Positions 26,582 to 36,413 of a DNA stretch of 64,000 nt are shown here, piece after piece. The position numbers and the translations under genes were made by a program. The notes under the pieces were generated by a model that did not search any database, was not told the DNA's origin, and saw only the letters and a program-made list of their open reading frames with translations. Position 1 is the first letter of the stretch. The number at the start of each line of letters is the position of its first letter. The DNA is from Mesobacillus jeotgali (lineage in GTDB: Bacteria > Bacillota > Bacilli > Bacillales > Cytobacillaceae), in contig NZ_CP025025.1 in the NCBI RefSeq assembly GCF_002874535.1, positions 3,901,353 through 3,965,352 on the forward strand. Direction: 5' to 3'.

Positions 26582-28415
26582 TCGTGGTTTCCCCCTCGAT
26601 TCCCATTCTAGGAACGGTGATGCTGACTTCCGTTCCTGAACCTTCCTTGCTGTCGATCTGCAAGGAAGCGTTTATTTTTTCAGCGGCATCGTTCATTTGC
26701 AAGATGCCGAAATGCGGCTGGTTTCTGGCCTTCAGCATTGCCTGGAACAGCGAGAACCCTTTTCCTTCATCCTTGATTTTCAACAGTATATGCTCAGTTT
26801 GATAGCTTAAGAGAACTTCAACCCTCGTTGCCTGCGAATGCTTGATGGCGTTGTGAAGGCTTTCCTGGAAAGTGTCGAACAGGACTTTTTCGACCATCGG
26901 GCTGAGCTCCTGCTCCTGGCCCCTGATTTCGAATTCAATGTCCTGCTGGTATTCCTTCTGGACCGCTTCGATTTTTCTTAAAATCGCTTCAGCCAGTGTC
27001 GCTTTTTGAGTCGGATACGGGCGCAAGGCATAAATTGATTCACGCACTTCCTTCAGGCTCTCCCTCAAGCCAATGACACTCTCGTCAACTAGCTTCCTTG
27101 TTTCTTCAGGGTTCTTAGTAAACTTCTTTCCCGCCGTTTCCAGCTTCATGACCGCCCCGGCAAGTGTCTGGGCGACTCCGTCATGGATGTCACGGGCGAT
27201 GCGGTTCCTCTCTTCAAGGACAATCACCTTTTCTTTTTCGGTAAAAAGCATCCGCGTCTTGATGATGACGGCCAGCTGGTTGGCAAGTGTCGCAATCGAT
27301 TGGACATCGTGGTCCTCAAAGCTTTTCGTCCTGCTTCTGGCAATGATGAACATCCCGATTGTTTCGTTCTCGATGACAAGCGGCGAGTAGACGAACGCCT
27401 TCACATCTTCCTCAAAACAGGCAGCTGCAACACCGCCATCCTTTTTGCGATCATTAAAAACCACTGGGCTGCGCATTCCATCAAATTCAGCTAACGCCTC
27501 TGGCGGCAACTCGCAATTCGATATTGTCCTGCCATCTTTAAAGCTAAGCTCCCATTCGCCATCTTTTTTGATCCATAATAAACTTGCCTCTGCACCAATC
27601 AATTCATTGAAGCTCCCTCGTAAAGCCGAAAGCCAGTCCTGTGAAGGGAGCATCTGATTCAACTCGGAAGTGATCGAAAAAAGAAGCTTCAAACGGTTCT
27701 TCTCTCTTTTCAGCCTGGCAATCGTCGCGCTCAAAAGGGAAATCCCGACTAGCGGCGAGAAAAAGAAAAAGTATGCAAAGACATCGATTTCGCCGCGATT
27801 TTGGCTGCCAACGACATAAAGGGTAATCCCGTAAATCAACGAAATACCTGCACTATTCAGTTCCGTGAGACTCTTTTGCTTCCACATTTTAAAAGAATAA
27901 TGCTGCGGCCTGATTACGAGAACAAGGTCGACAATCACGTTGTTGACCAAAACATAGACAGCCAACAGGAAAATGTAACCTAACATCCCCTCTATGATCG
28001 GAGTGAGTGCCAGTTTTTCCAAGAGAGGTTCCATTAGAGGAAGTGCCATTGCAGCAACATAAAAACTGATCACGAGCTGGGCGGGGTTGAACAATACTGT
28101 CCTGAGCGGCCTTCTATGGACGAGGTTCACAATCAGGACTGCGCCAGCATAAGCGATTGCAGTGTACGGAAATCCATACAGCAAAAATAAAACATAGACC
28201 ACCGGGAATGTGATCGCTGTATGCCCTCTCCAAACTGGCATCGGGTAGTACTCGCTAATAAGCAGGAATAAAAATAATAGTGCTAAAACAACCGGTTCGC
28301 CGGGAGGTTCCAATTTTACAAGAGAGAGAAGGATGAGCAGCCAGCCAATCAATGATACCGAGTTCATGAACAACTTTGCAGACTTTTCCCTTCTTTGTGA
28401 AAGGGCCTTTTCCAT
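26556..28415 (-). CDS. Sensor histidine kinase with membrane domain and GAF
   Basis: 619 residues. About seven hydrophobic segments in the first 230 residues form an integral membrane sensor, followed by a GAF domain (about 245-395). A HisKA_3 dimerisation segment carries the phospho-accepting His in [20 protein letters not shown]. The C-terminal HATPase has [15 protein letters not shown] and KDEGKGFS. The ATG at 28415 lies 7 nt after AAGGAGGT; the frame opens three codons earlier. HisKA_3 kinases pair with NarL-type regulators, as here. The signal is unknown. Confidence 0.9.
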   Translation of the reverse strand: MEKALSQRREKSAKLFMNSVSLIGWLLILLSLVKLEPPGEPVVLALLFLFLLISEYYPMPVWRGHTAITFPVVYVLFLLYGFPYTAIAYAGAVLIVNLVHRRPLRTVLFNPAQLVISFYVAAMALPLMEPLLEKLALTPIIEGMLGYIFLLAVYVLVNNVIVDLVLVIRPQHYSFKMWKQKSLTELNSAGISLIYGITLYVVGSQNRGEIDVFAYFFFFSPLVGISLLSATIARLKREKNRLKLLFSITSELNQMLPSQDWLSALRGSFNELIGAEASLLWIKKDGEWELSFKDGRTISNCELPPEALAEFDGMRSPVVFNDRKKDGGVAAACFEEDVKAFVYSPLVIENETIGMFIIARSRTKSFEDHDVQSIATLANQLAVIIKTRMLFTEKEKVIVLEERNRIARDIHDGVAQTLAGAVMKLETAGKKFTKNPEETRKLVDESVIGLRESLKEVRESIYALRPYPTQKATLAEAILRKIEAVQKEYQQDIEFEIRGQEQELSPMVEKVLFDTFQESLHNAIKHSQATRVEVLLSYQTEHILLKIKDEGKGFSLFQAMLKARNQPHFGILQMNDAAEKINASLQIDSKEGSGTEVSITVPRMGIEGETTNDQAHASG

Positions 28416-28482
28416 ACAACGCACCTCCTTCGAGTTTAGAATTTTCAGTTAATTTATTTTATCGCGGGAGTATCCAAAACAC

Positions 28483-28534
28483 AAATAAAACCCACTCACT
28501 GGCCGAATGGGAATACCACTAGCCAATGAATGGG
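28483..28534 (-). terminator. Terminator of the ABC-permease operon
   Basis: On the minus strand CCCATTCATTGGC pairs (with two G-U wobbles) to GCCAGTGAGTGGG, followed by TTTTATTT. The remaining sequence up to the permease stop holds no other feature I recognise. Confidence 0.72.
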
Positions 28535-28647
28535 CCAAACTCCCGAAGAGTTTTGTTGAACACTATTATGGCAAAATTATTGCCTGAAGACTATTCATCC
28601 AACGGGGTATTTTAATAGTACGAAAGTGTTATAGCGAATCGCTATTC

Positions 28648-29577
28648 CTATATCCCCTTATTGTTCCTGACCATTTCCTTTTGTTTGAAAAAGTCACTCA
28701 AAGCCTTATTGATCATCGCTACGCTCAGCGCAGTCAACGCGAAAAACAGAATCGGCACATAAACGATCCACTCATGAGCAAGCATGAAACGCTTGTTAAT
28801 ACCAATCAACCCTGACCACTCATGTGTGACCGATGAGGGTGGTCCCTCACCCGTAATCGTTCCTCCAAAGAGGATGAGCAAGACGCCAAGGTGCACGAGC
28901 AGTGCGAGCACCTGCAAAAACTGCTGGCCGAACATCAAGATCCATTCTTCATACAATTGCGGAAGGACATGCTTGAAATAGATATGGCGCTTGCTCCCGC
29001 CAAGTGTAATCGCCGATTTAATGAATTCTTCCTTCCAAACCCTGCGCTTCTTCTCGATAAGCTGGACGGTCAATGCCGGCAGCGCAATCAGGACTAGAAT
29101 GATGAACTCATAGACCACCCTGATCCATAAAGGATGATGGAAGCCGTGGATTGTATACATGACGACCGAAACGAGCAGGAAGTAGGCAATCAATGTCTGC
29201 GGGAAAAAGGATAATGGCTCCGAAACCGTTTTTATCAAATTGAAGATCCGGTCCGGCACCCTGAATAGAAAATAACTCAAGACAATTGATAAAATCATCC
29301 TTAAAAAAGCGACGACCAGGACGATGCCAATTGAATATTTTGCCCCTTCAATCACGGTGTGGAGCATATCATAGCCATACATATCCGAGCCAAACAGAAA
29401 AACATCAAACGGCGGATATGGCGGCGCTTTTTCCAGGGTTCCTTCTTCATTATAGATGAACTGGACTTGTCTGATTTTGCCTTCATTCACAACGGTATTC
29501 AAAATACTCAGTGTCAGCAGGATTGTCAGAAAGGATACCCCAAATATGAATTTTTTCGTTTTCAGCAATCTGATCAT
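28648..29577 (-). CDS. ABC transporter permease (DppC/OppC-like)
   Basis: 309-residue membrane protein with an N-terminal signal-anchor helix, about six transmembrane segments, and an EAA-like loop (ITLGGSKRHIYFKHVLPQL). This is the layout of the second permease of peptide/nickel ABC importers. It overlaps the upstream permease by 4 bp. No binding protein or ATPase gene is adjacent, so the ATPase must be encoded elsewhere. Confidence 0.8.
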   Translation of the reverse strand: MIRLLKTKKFIFGVSFLTILLTLSILNTVVNEGKIRQVQFIYNEEGTLEKAPPYPPFDVFLFGSDMYGYDMLHTVIEGAKYSIGIVLVVAFLRMILSIVLSYFLFRVPDRIFNLIKTVSEPLSFFPQTLIAYFLLVSVVMYTIHGFHHPLWIRVVYEFIILVLIALPALTVQLIEKKRRVWKEEFIKSAITLGGSKRHIYFKHVLPQLYEEWILMFGQQFLQVLALLVHLGVLLILFGGTITGEGPPSSVTHEWSGLIGINKRFMLAHEWIVYVPILFFALTALSVAMINKALSDFFKQKEMVRNNKGI

Positions 29578-30437
29578 ATTGATAACCTTCTAAAATCTAT
29601 TAGTCTATAAATCAGGAAAAATGGCGTAAAGAACAGAATACAGCTAAACACGAACAGCTCGACGGAAACATACTTGATATTGAACAGCATCAAACCATTC
29701 AGATTAAATATGTATTCGACCATAACGAGTGTTGAGAGCATCATCCACACAATCGTCTTGAAGTGCCCTTTCAAATCCTCGCTGATATTGCGGACCACGT
29801 GGACATTCAGCATGTAAAAAAAGGACAGCCCTTTTGCTTTGGCTAATAGTATGTACTGCTTATCCAGCTCTTCAAAGATTTTAAGGACGATAATCTGCGT
29901 CAAAAAAAGAGAAATTGGCAGGCTCAAACTGATGAGTGGAAGCAGGACAGCCTGGTTATCGCTACCGAGCGAGGTCGTCTGGACGAATTTCACCCCGAAG
30001 GTTTTAAATACCCAAATCACAGCCGCCTGCAGCAGGAACATCCATAGCACATCAGGGATGGAACGAATGATTTCTATGAAGCTTAGAATATAGTCCTTTT
30101 TCTTTTCAAAAAAGAGCACGACCAAGTAGGATAGCAGGAACGCCATCGCTGTTGCCACAAACATTGCCATGCCCAATGTCTTCATCGAATAGAAAAATCG
30201 GCCCATCACCGCCGGCAGCATCTCATGCTTTCCATCGTAAGTTAGATTACTTAAGGTGAAAATCTTAAAAGCCAATTCCCTTATACTGTGAAAATAACCC
30301 TCCGTATCAAACGTCAAATCCCTCAAAAGGACTGGCAGGCTCCCGATGGTTATAAACAGGAGCACACCTGCTATGTACTGCAAAATAACGGTGATGACCC
30401 GAATTGCACTTTTTATCACCATGACAAATCTCCTCAA
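29574..30437 (-). CDS. ABC transporter permease (DppB/OppB-like)
   Basis: 287 residues with about six membrane segments and an EAA-like loop (ILLAKAKGLSFFYMLNVHVV). It resembles the first permease of the peptide/nickel family but is divergent: the large extracytoplasmic loop near the N-terminus is short. It is coupled to the following permease by an ATGA-type overlap and preceded by two small membrane-protein genes in one operon. Confidence 0.78.
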   Translation of the reverse strand: MRRFVMVIKSAIRVITVILQYIAGVLLFITIGSLPVLLRDLTFDTEGYFHSIRELAFKIFTLSNLTYDGKHEMLPAVMGRFFYSMKTLGMAMFVATAMAFLLSYLVVLFFEKKKDYILSFIEIIRSIPDVLWMFLLQAAVIWVFKTFGVKFVQTTSLGSDNQAVLLPLISLSLPISLFLTQIIVLKIFEELDKQYILLAKAKGLSFFYMLNVHVVRNISEDLKGHFKTIVWMMLSTLVMVEYIFNLNGLMLFNIKYVSVELFVFSCILFFTPFFLIYRLIDFRRLSI

Positions 30438-30458
30438 CTCTACCCTTAGTCCTTAAAA

Positions 30459-30974
30459 TTATAATTGAGTTTTTTGATTGTTTCCAGTTTTTTCATAACG
30501 GGTACATAAGTGATAGAACACAATAATCATCGTCTGCGAAAGCAGGTAGATTGGAAACGACCAATACATCTTATAGCCTTTGTCAAAATGAAACAGGCCG
30601 CTCTTGAGACCAACCCATTCCAGCAGCATCGAGAACGCCGACCATAACAGGATATAGGGAATGATTTTAAGCCCGCGAATGTTCCATTTTACATAAAAAT
30701 AAAGAAAGAAATACCCATATGGTCCATACATGATATAGCTCAGGAAATCGATGAACTGATAGGATGAGTTGTCGTTGACATCATAATAATCCCAGGGCCT
30801 GATCGAAAGGGTGTGGTCGTAAAACAGGCCTATGTAGATTCCGAAAATGTAATAACCGACACTCTCCAGCTTGCTGAAAATTTTTGGAGCGAACCAAATA
30901 GCCAGGTTCATGACGATGATGCTGATGACCACAAACCATTCATTTTCATTGAACGCAGTATCATAAACTTTCAT
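30459..30974 (-). CDS. Membrane protein, probably CBO0543 family
   Basis: 171 residues with five or six hydrophobic segments. The loop patterns YYDVNDNSSYQFIDFLSYIM, YGPYGYFFLYFYVKW and WVGLKSGLFHFDKGYKMYWS resemble the CBO0543 group of Firmicute membrane proteins, which has no known function. It overlaps the preceding gene by 14 bp and leads into the two ABC permeases. Confidence 0.6.
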   Translation of the reverse strand: MKVYDTAFNENEWFVVISIIVMNLAIWFAPKIFSKLESVGYYIFGIYIGLFYDHTLSIRPWDYYDVNDNSSYQFIDFLSYIMYGPYGYFFLYFYVKWNIRGLKIIPYILLWSAFSMLLEWVGLKSGLFHFDKGYKMYWSFPIYLLSQTMIIVFYHLCTRYEKTGNNQKTQL

Positions 30975-31494
30975 TTTGACGATTCTCCAATGTCTGTATA
31001 AAAGATACCAGCCTCAAAACGCCTAATGCCGAGAGCAGGAAGCCGGCATTCAATAAAATCGTATAGAAAAAGTTCCACTTAACATAAGTGAGGATTTGGA
31101 ATTGTAAAGCCAGCCCATGCATGGCAAGCATGATTGCCAATGAAATCAAGAAGGCCTCTATTTTATAAAATAGCGATTTTGCTTGCACATAATAATTAGC
31201 AAAAAGCACCGTGACCATCGGTGTCAGCACGTCCCGGCATAGAATCAAGCAAACAAACAGCCAATCATCCTCAGTTATATTAAAAAGATGCCATTCCAAC
31301 GCAAAAACCGTCACGCATTGGCGCGTGATGATCGCAACCACCATGAAAACCAGAGCGTTTTGCAAAAAGTTCAGCGGTTTTTGCACATGATAAGCGAAAT
31401 GCAGAAGTAAAATGGTAATCGTTATATAAATTGAAAGAGCCATAAGAACATCCCTTAAATAAAGTTTCACACCACTTACTTTGTCCATCTTCAA
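30961..31494 (-). CDS. Hypothetical membrane protein
   Basis: 177 residues with about five transmembrane segments. I recognise no family. It is the first gene of a four-gene operon running to 28648. The start is a TTG at 31494 or the ATG two codons later (MDKVSGVKLYL); no strong ribosome binding site is visible. Confidence 0.65.
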   Translation of the reverse strand: MKMDKVSGVKLYLRDVLMALSIYITITILLLHFAYHVQKPLNFLQNALVFMVVAIITRQCVTVFALEWHLFNITEDDWLFVCLILCRDVLTPMVTVLFANYYVQAKSLFYKIEAFLISLAIMLAMHGLALQFQILTYVKWNFFYTILLNAGFLLSALGVLRLVSFIQTLENRQNESL

Positions 31495-31517
31495 GCGAAC
31501 TAACCATTTTAATCAAA

Positions 31518-31545
31518 ATAAGCATACAGCCGGAACTGTATGCTT
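31518..31545. terminator. Terminator after the MATE gene
   Basis: AAGCATACAG and CTGTATGCTT form a stem around CCGGAA. T-rich tracts lie on both sides; it serves the MATE gene on the minus strand. Confidence 0.82.
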
Positions 31546-31549
31546 TTGT

Positions 31550-32998
31550 TCAATAATTATTGGCGCAGGCGGACATATTTTCTTTTGCAGTTTGTGGATG
31601 GCAGTGCGATTCAGGATCTGGCGCTTTTTCGAGTGCCATCCATTTACCGCGCTTGAACTGGATAGCAAGGACCACGGCACGGAAGGCAATGTCAGCGCCA
31701 ATGGCAATCCAGACTCCCGCAAGGCCCCAGCCCAGCTTGATTCCAAGGACATAGACAAGGACAGTCCGTACAGCCCACATCCCGAATCCCGTCAGGTACA
31801 TCGGAAACTTGGTGTTGTTCGCACCCTGGAATGCGCCTGTCAGCACCATCAATACGGCTAAGAATGGCTGGAAAACCCCTGAGATTTTCAGTGCTGTACC
31901 GATATTGTTAACAACTTGTGGATCTTCTGTAAAAAAGCTGCCGGCCCAGTCGCCGAGGAAAAACAGAAGAGCACCTAGCACCGTCATCGAACCGACTGTT
32001 AGATAAGTGGATAATCTGGCATAGTGCTTTGCCTCATCCAGGTTACCGGCTCCGATTTGCTGGCCAACAAGGATGGTTGCAGCTGTGGCGAAGCCGTAGC
32101 CAATCATGTAAGAAAATACTTCAATGTTGCCAGCAATCTGATGGGCGGCAAACGCATTCGTCCCGAGGGCAACCACGAAACCAAAGTAGACGATTTGCCC
32201 CGCTCGCATGACCAGCCTTTCCCCTGCTGCAGGAGCTCCCAGTGTTGTCAGCTCCTTCAAATGAGTCTTGTCAATACTCCAGTAATCATTGCGGAAGGTA
32301 AGCGTTTCTTTACGATTCACATAGTAAAACAATGCAATGCTCCCGATCAGCCGTGAGAATACCGTTGCCAATGCGGCTCCGACAATGCCCATTTCCGGTA
32401 TAAACAAGAACCCAAAGATGAGAACGTAATCCAAAACAGCATTGATAATATTGATGACAATACTGACCTTCATCGGAGATTTTGTGTCGCCTGCCCCCCG
32501 CAGGATTGCGCTTAAAACAAACATAAAGCTCATCACAATAGACGGAATCCCGACAATCCTGAAATAGAGGGCCCCTGCTTCGAGCACTTCCGCTTCTATA
32601 CCCATAAGTTTTAGGAGCGGTTCCGCAAAAATCAATGTAATGATTCCTGTTAAAACACCAAAAATTGCAGCGAGGACAATGGATTGCTGTGAAATATGCC
32701 GGGCTTTTTCCGGCAGGTTCGCACCAAGGAAGTTCGCAATCCTTACATTGGCCGCTACCCCAATGGCCATGAACAAAGCAAAATAAATAGCGAGAACTGC
32801 ATTGGTTACACCTACCGCTGAGACTTCGGCTAACCCAATTTTTGAAACAAAGTAGGTGTCAACAAAACCGAGGATTGTCTGGAAGAAGTTTTCGATAACT
32901 GCCGGTACAGCCAGCACTGTAATAATCTTAAGCCGTCCTCTATTCGTTTGCGGCATGCTTACTTTGCCCTCAATGACTTTATCCTTCAACACATCCAA
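31550..32998 (-). CDS. MATE family efflux transporter
   Basis: 482 residues with twelve predicted transmembrane segments in two similar halves. MATE-type phrases include VPAVIENFFQTILGFVDTYFV, SAILRGAGDTKSPM and GAFQGANNTKFPM. It would exchange cationic drugs or metabolites for Na+ or H+. Specificity is not readable. The C-terminal tail is Cys- and His-containing (PESHCHPQTAKENMSAC). It is transcribed alone. Confidence 0.92.
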   Translation of the reverse strand: MDVLKDKVIEGKVSMPQTNRGRLKIITVLAVPAVIENFFQTILGFVDTYFVSKIGLAEVSAVGVTNAVLAIYFALFMAIGVAANVRIANFLGANLPEKARHISQQSIVLAAIFGVLTGIITLIFAEPLLKLMGIEAEVLEAGALYFRIVGIPSIVMSFMFVLSAILRGAGDTKSPMKVSIVINIINAVLDYVLIFGFLFIPEMGIVGAALATVFSRLIGSIALFYYVNRKETLTFRNDYWSIDKTHLKELTTLGAPAAGERLVMRAGQIVYFGFVVALGTNAFAAHQIAGNIEVFSYMIGYGFATAATILVGQQIGAGNLDEAKHYARLSTYLTVGSMTVLGALLFFLGDWAGSFFTEDPQVVNNIGTALKISGVFQPFLAVLMVLTGAFQGANNTKFPMYLTGFGMWAVRTVLVYVLGIKLGWGLAGVWIAIGADIAFRAVVLAIQFKRGKWMALEKAPDPESHCHPQTAKENMSACANNY

Positions 32999-33020
32999 CC
33001 TCCTTTACTGGGTAACTAAA

Positions 33021-33056
33021 ACAAAAGCACACCATTACAGTGTGCAATTGTTTTTT
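33021..33056. terminator. Terminator of the YtkA-like gene
   Basis: GCACAC (33027-33032) and GTGTGC (33040-33045) form the stem. T-rich sequence flanks both sides; on the minus strand TTTTGTTTT follows. Confidence 0.7.
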
Positions 33057-33064
33057 AGTATGGC

Positions 33065-33940
33065 TTACTCCTGGACCTCTATGACAAAAGGAACCGTATA
33101 GAGCTTACCTTTATACTTGAACTGTCCCCAAATCTTGTATAACCCTTTGCGAGGGAAACTTGTCATATACTCTACTTTTGGTCCTTTCGTGTTCTCGTCT
33201 GCTGGATGGACATGAAGGAATTCTTCCATATCCTCGCTAACGATCACCACATGCCCCGCAGATCCAAGATAAGGCTCGAGTTCAGTAACAGGTTCGCCTG
33301 CCTGATCGCTTAGCGTGAAAATCAGCTTTATCTGTTCATCCACCCTGGCTTCTGGAAGGATCAGTTCGATATCAAGGTCATCTACATTTTTTTTCAAAAC
33401 CTTGTCGGCATTAACCACTTCATTGGACTCCTGCCCAGTAACCACAAGCTCATGTGATGCGAGCTGCTGATTCGCTCCTTCCGGCAGGAAATCGGCATAT
33501 AATTTATACCTCCCTGCTTTCGGGAAAGTCGTTTTGATCTGGAACCTGCCCTTGCCAAGGTAATCGGGGTGGAGATGCTGGAACACAGATAAATCCCTTT
33601 TAATAGCCAGAAGGTGCATTTCTTTTTCATGGACAGCAGAAAATACTTCGACAGCCTTGCCGGAAGCATCTGTGATATCAAGGTATATGTCTGTTTCCTG
33701 GTTGCTTTTAATCGTTTCTGGGTTTGATGTCCACTCCACCTTGATTTTTGCAGAATTCAACTCACCTGAAAGCTGCCCATTACCGTGATGGCCGGCGTGG
33801 CCAGCATGGGGCATGTTGTGGTGCTGATTATGTGCACCAGTGTCATGTGCAGTATCTCCGGCATCGCTGCTTACTCCTGTTAAGTTTTCATGCTCTGAGT
33901 GGCTGTGATGGCTATTGCCATGTTCCGGTTCACGATTCAT
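33065..33940 (-). CDS. His-rich YtkA/FixH-like protein
   Basis: 291 residues. The first 52 contain 13 histidines (clusters HHSHSEH, HNQHH, HAGHAGHH), a likely metal-binding tail. Two beta-sandwich YtkA-like repeats follow (about 65-165 and 185-290), each with a His motif (VFQHLHPDYLGKG and FLHVHPADENTKG) and ending in phrases such as PKAGRYKLYADF and PRKGLYKIWGQF. No signal peptide is visible, which is odd for a family usually exported. Placed beside a multicopper oxidase, it suggests copper handling. Confidence 0.75.
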   Translation of the reverse strand: MNREPEHGNSHHSHSEHENLTGVSSDAGDTAHDTGAHNQHHNMPHAGHAGHHGNGQLSGELNSAKIKVEWTSNPETIKSNQETDIYLDITDASGKAVEVFSAVHEKEMHLLAIKRDLSVFQHLHPDYLGKGRFQIKTTFPKAGRYKLYADFLPEGANQQLASHELVVTGQESNEVVNADKVLKKNVDDLDIELILPEARVDEQIKLIFTLSDQAGEPVTELEPYLGSAGHVVIVSEDMEEFLHVHPADENTKGPKVEYMTSFPRKGLYKIWGQFKYKGKLYTVPFVIEVQE

Positions 33941-33964
33941 CTTTTCAACCTCCGATCTGTACAG

Positions 33965-34483
33965 TTATTCTTCCATCATATGGCTGAAATGATTCACTAC
34001 TTTCTTTTGTTCATCCGGCGTGCCAAGAGGCGTTACGTCCGCTTCATTTTCCTTAAGGAATTCAGTGATCATGTTCAGCAGCTGCACTTGCTGCAGGGCC
34101 ATGTCAATATGTGTTTGCTTGACCTTTGGGTCCTTCATTTTCAATGCTGAAACAAAGTTATCCTTAGCCATCGCCTCTGTTGAAGCCTTGATCTCCATAG
34201 CAATGTGCCTGTCCATTTTTTGAGATCCCCGTGTAGTCGTTTCTAATTCGTCTTGCGGCACTTCATCGAAACCAGGCAGCTTCGCAAAGTCATTTTTATC
34301 AGGCTCAAGCATGTCCATCATGATGCGGACATGGCTTCTCATGATCCCAACTTTCTTGTTAAGCAACTCGAGCAATTTTTCATCTTTAGCTTCTTTTGCC
34401 AAAAGCTTCACCTTCATGATCATGCCGTCATGCGCTGGCAAATGTGTCGTAATCAATCCTAAATCTGATGCTGGGAGTAACAT
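33965..34483 (-). CDS. Helical protein of unknown function, possibly ferritin-like
   Basis: 172 mostly alpha-helical residues rich in Met, Lys and Glu, with His and Met spread through the helices (PAHDGMIMKVK, RSHVRIMMDMLE, THIDMALQQVQL). This is compatible with a four-helix bundle of the ferritin/CotF-like kind, but I cannot name the family. GGAGG precedes the ATG. It is the first gene of a pair with the YtkA-like protein, divergent from the multicopper oxidase. Confidence 0.6.
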   Translation of the reverse strand: MLLPASDLGLITTHLPAHDGMIMKVKLLAKEAKDEKLLELLNKKVGIMRSHVRIMMDMLEPDKNDFAKLPGFDEVPQDELETTTRGSQKMDRHIAMEIKASTEAMAKDNFVSALKMKDPKVKQTHIDMALQQVQLLNMITEFLKENEADVTPLGTPDEQKKVVNHFSHMMEE

Positions 34484-34589
34484 AATAATAATCCTCCTTC
34501 ATTTTTTAAGTTTCAAATTACCTCTACCACTTGCAACAACGGTTAAACTCCACAAAAAATGCATATTCAGCTGATAAGGTGTCTATTGT

Positions 34590-34618
34590 TTGCAATTGAA
34601 AAATGACGCTTATAAAAT
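34590..34618 (+). promoter_or_regulatory. Likely sigma-A promoter of the multicopper oxidase gene
   Basis: TTGCAA (34590-34595) and TAAAAT (34613-34618) are 17 bp apart, 74 bp before the proposed GTG start. Confidence 0.5.
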
Positions 34619-34691
34619 ACAGGCTAAGGTATATAGGATGTTACCACGGCATGTTGTGAAAAATAGAAAAAACACCAGAGGAGGACCAAAA

Positions 34692-36221
34692 GTGAAAAAG
34701 GTTGGAATTGCAGCAATAATCATTCTCGTTTTAATCATAAGCGGCGGATGGTTTTTCATGAGGATGATGGGCGGAGGCATGGGAGGGAATATGCCCGGCC
34801 AAGGCGGAGGGATGGTGAACGGCGGAGGCATGGGCAATGGCGGCATGATGGGCGGAGGCTCCGGTCAGGTTGAGGAAATGAAAAATGACTCTTTTGCCGG
34901 GGAAGAAAAACCCCTTCCCATCCCGCCGATTCTTGAAGATGAAAATCCCGATCCTGGCAAGGCAGAATTCACTCTTGCTGCCCAAAAAGGATCTATGGAA
35001 TTTTTAGAAGGCAAAGCAACAGACACATTCGGGTACAATGGGGACTATTTAGGACCTGTCATTCGGGTGAAGAAGGGTGACGATGTTTCCGTTAAGGTGA
35101 AAAATGAGCTAGATGAAGCTACAACGCTTCACTGGCACGGTCTTGAAGTGGATGGCGAGGATGATGGCGGCCCGCATAGTGGAATCCAGCCAGGTACTAA
35201 CTGGAATCCAGAATTCACGATTGAACAAAACGCTGCAACCTTATGGTACCACCCCCACCTGCTCCATGAAACCGGTGAACATGTTTATAAGGGACTTGCT
35301 GGTTTATTTTTAATCGATGATGAAGAAAGCGAGAAGCTTGATCTTCCAGATGAATATGGCGTCAATGATATTCCGCTGATCGTCCAGGACAAGCAGCTCG
35401 ATGAAAATGGACAGTTTGAATATGATTTAAGCATGCACGATGTGATGATGGGACTTCAGGGAGACACACTCATGGTTAATGGAGCCATCAACCCGTATGT
35501 TAAGGTCCCAAAAGGCAAGGTCCGCTTCCGGCTGCTGAATGGGTCCAATGCGCGAATCTATCAATTCGGTTTAAGCAATGGGCAGGAATTTTACCAGATT
35601 GGTACAGATGGCGGCCTGCTTGAAAAACCGGTAAAAATGGATAGCCTGGTGTTGAGTTCGGCGGAGCGGGCCGAATTGATTGTTGATTTTTCCGATTTTG
35701 ACGAGGGCGAAAGTGTTGAACTTACTGACCAGGGGATGCCCTTCATGAAGTTTGTAGTAAATGGCGAGGAAAAAGGACCAAAAGAGCTTCCTACCCAATT
35801 GGTTGATATTCCGGAAGTGGATGAATCAATGGCTGCTAGGACAAGAGAGTTTGTCATGTCGGGGATGGGGCGAAATGTCACCATCAATGGCAAACAGATG
35901 GACATGGACCGGATAGACGAACAACTTAAACTCCATGATACAGAGATTTGGGAGATTTCGAACGAAGGCATGGGCATGATGGGCAATAACATGGGAATGG
36001 CACATCCATTCCACGGCCACGGCACCCAGTTCCTGATCCTCGACCGGGACGGCAATCCCCCGCCTGCGAACGAACGCGGCTGGAAAGATACGATTTTAGT
36101 CGCACCAGGTGAAAAAGTGCGAGCAATCGCAACATTTGATCATAAAGGATTGTTCATGTACCACTGCCACATACTAGAGCATGAAGATGCCGGAATGATG
36201 GGACAGTTTAATGTGGAATAA
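34692..36221 (+). CDS. Multicopper oxidase (CueO/CotA-like)
   Basis: 509 residues with three cupredoxin domains. An N-terminal signal or anchor helix (VGIAAIIILVLIISGGWFF) is followed by a Met/Gly-rich stretch (MRMMGGGMGGNMPGQGG), as seen in copper-tolerance oxidases. Copper ligands are complete: LHWHGLEV, WYHPHLLHE, HPFHGHG and MYHCHILEHEDAGMM. The GTG at 34692 fits the ribosome binding site AGAGGAGG; the frame is open from 34590 but that part is promoter. Oxidation of Cu(I) outside the membrane is the likely role; phenol or Mn oxidation is possible. Confidence 0.92.
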   Translation: MKKVGIAAIIILVLIISGGWFFMRMMGGGMGGNMPGQGGGMVNGGGMGNGGMMGGGSGQVEEMKNDSFAGEEKPLPIPPILEDENPDPGKAEFTLAAQKGSMEFLEGKATDTFGYNGDYLGPVIRVKKGDDVSVKVKNELDEATTLHWHGLEVDGEDDGGPHSGIQPGTNWNPEFTIEQNAATLWYHPHLLHETGEHVYKGLAGLFLIDDEESEKLDLPDEYGVNDIPLIVQDKQLDENGQFEYDLSMHDVMMGLQGDTLMVNGAINPYVKVPKGKVRFRLLNGSNARIYQFGLSNGQEFYQIGTDGGLLEKPVKMDSLVLSSAERAELIVDFSDFDEGESVELTDQGMPFMKFVVNGEEKGPKELPTQLVDIPEVDESMAARTREFVMSGMGRNVTINGKQMDMDRIDEQLKLHDTEIWEISNEGMGMMGNNMGMAHPFHGHGTQFLILDRDGNPPPANERGWKDTILVAPGEKVRAIATFDHKGLFMYHCHILEHEDAGMMGQFNVE

Positions 36222-36225
36222 ATCC

Positions 36226-36329
36226 GACTTCGGACAAAATCTTAAGGAAATGATGGGACTTTGTCTGAACATGGTATGACTTCGGACAAAATCCAGAGAA
36301 TAGACGAAACTCTGGTCTGAAATCGTATT
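36226..36329. repeat. Two 52-bp dyad repeats after the multicopper oxidase
   Basis: GACTTCGGACAAAATC occurs at 36226 and 36278, 52 bp apart. Within the first unit TTCGGACAAA pairs with TTTGTCTGAA (9 of 10), so it forms a hairpin. The second unit is more degenerate. Confidence 0.7.
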
Positions 36330-36331
36330 TA

Positions 36332-36362
36332 AACTCCGGTTTTTGCAACCGGAGTTTTTTTC
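36332..36362 (+). terminator. Terminator of the multicopper oxidase gene
   Basis: AACTCCGGTT and AACCGGAGTT form a perfect stem followed by TTTTTT. Confidence 0.85.
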
Positions 36363-36365
36363 AAT

Positions 36366-36400
36366 GAAAAAAGCATAGGCTCTGGCCTATGCTAATTTTT
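36366..36400 (-). terminator. Terminator of the siroheme-reductase-like gene
   Basis: AGCATAGG and CCTATGCT form a stem around CTCTGG; on the minus strand a run of TTTTTT follows. Confidence 0.75.
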
Positions 36401-36413
36401 ATGCTACTATGAC

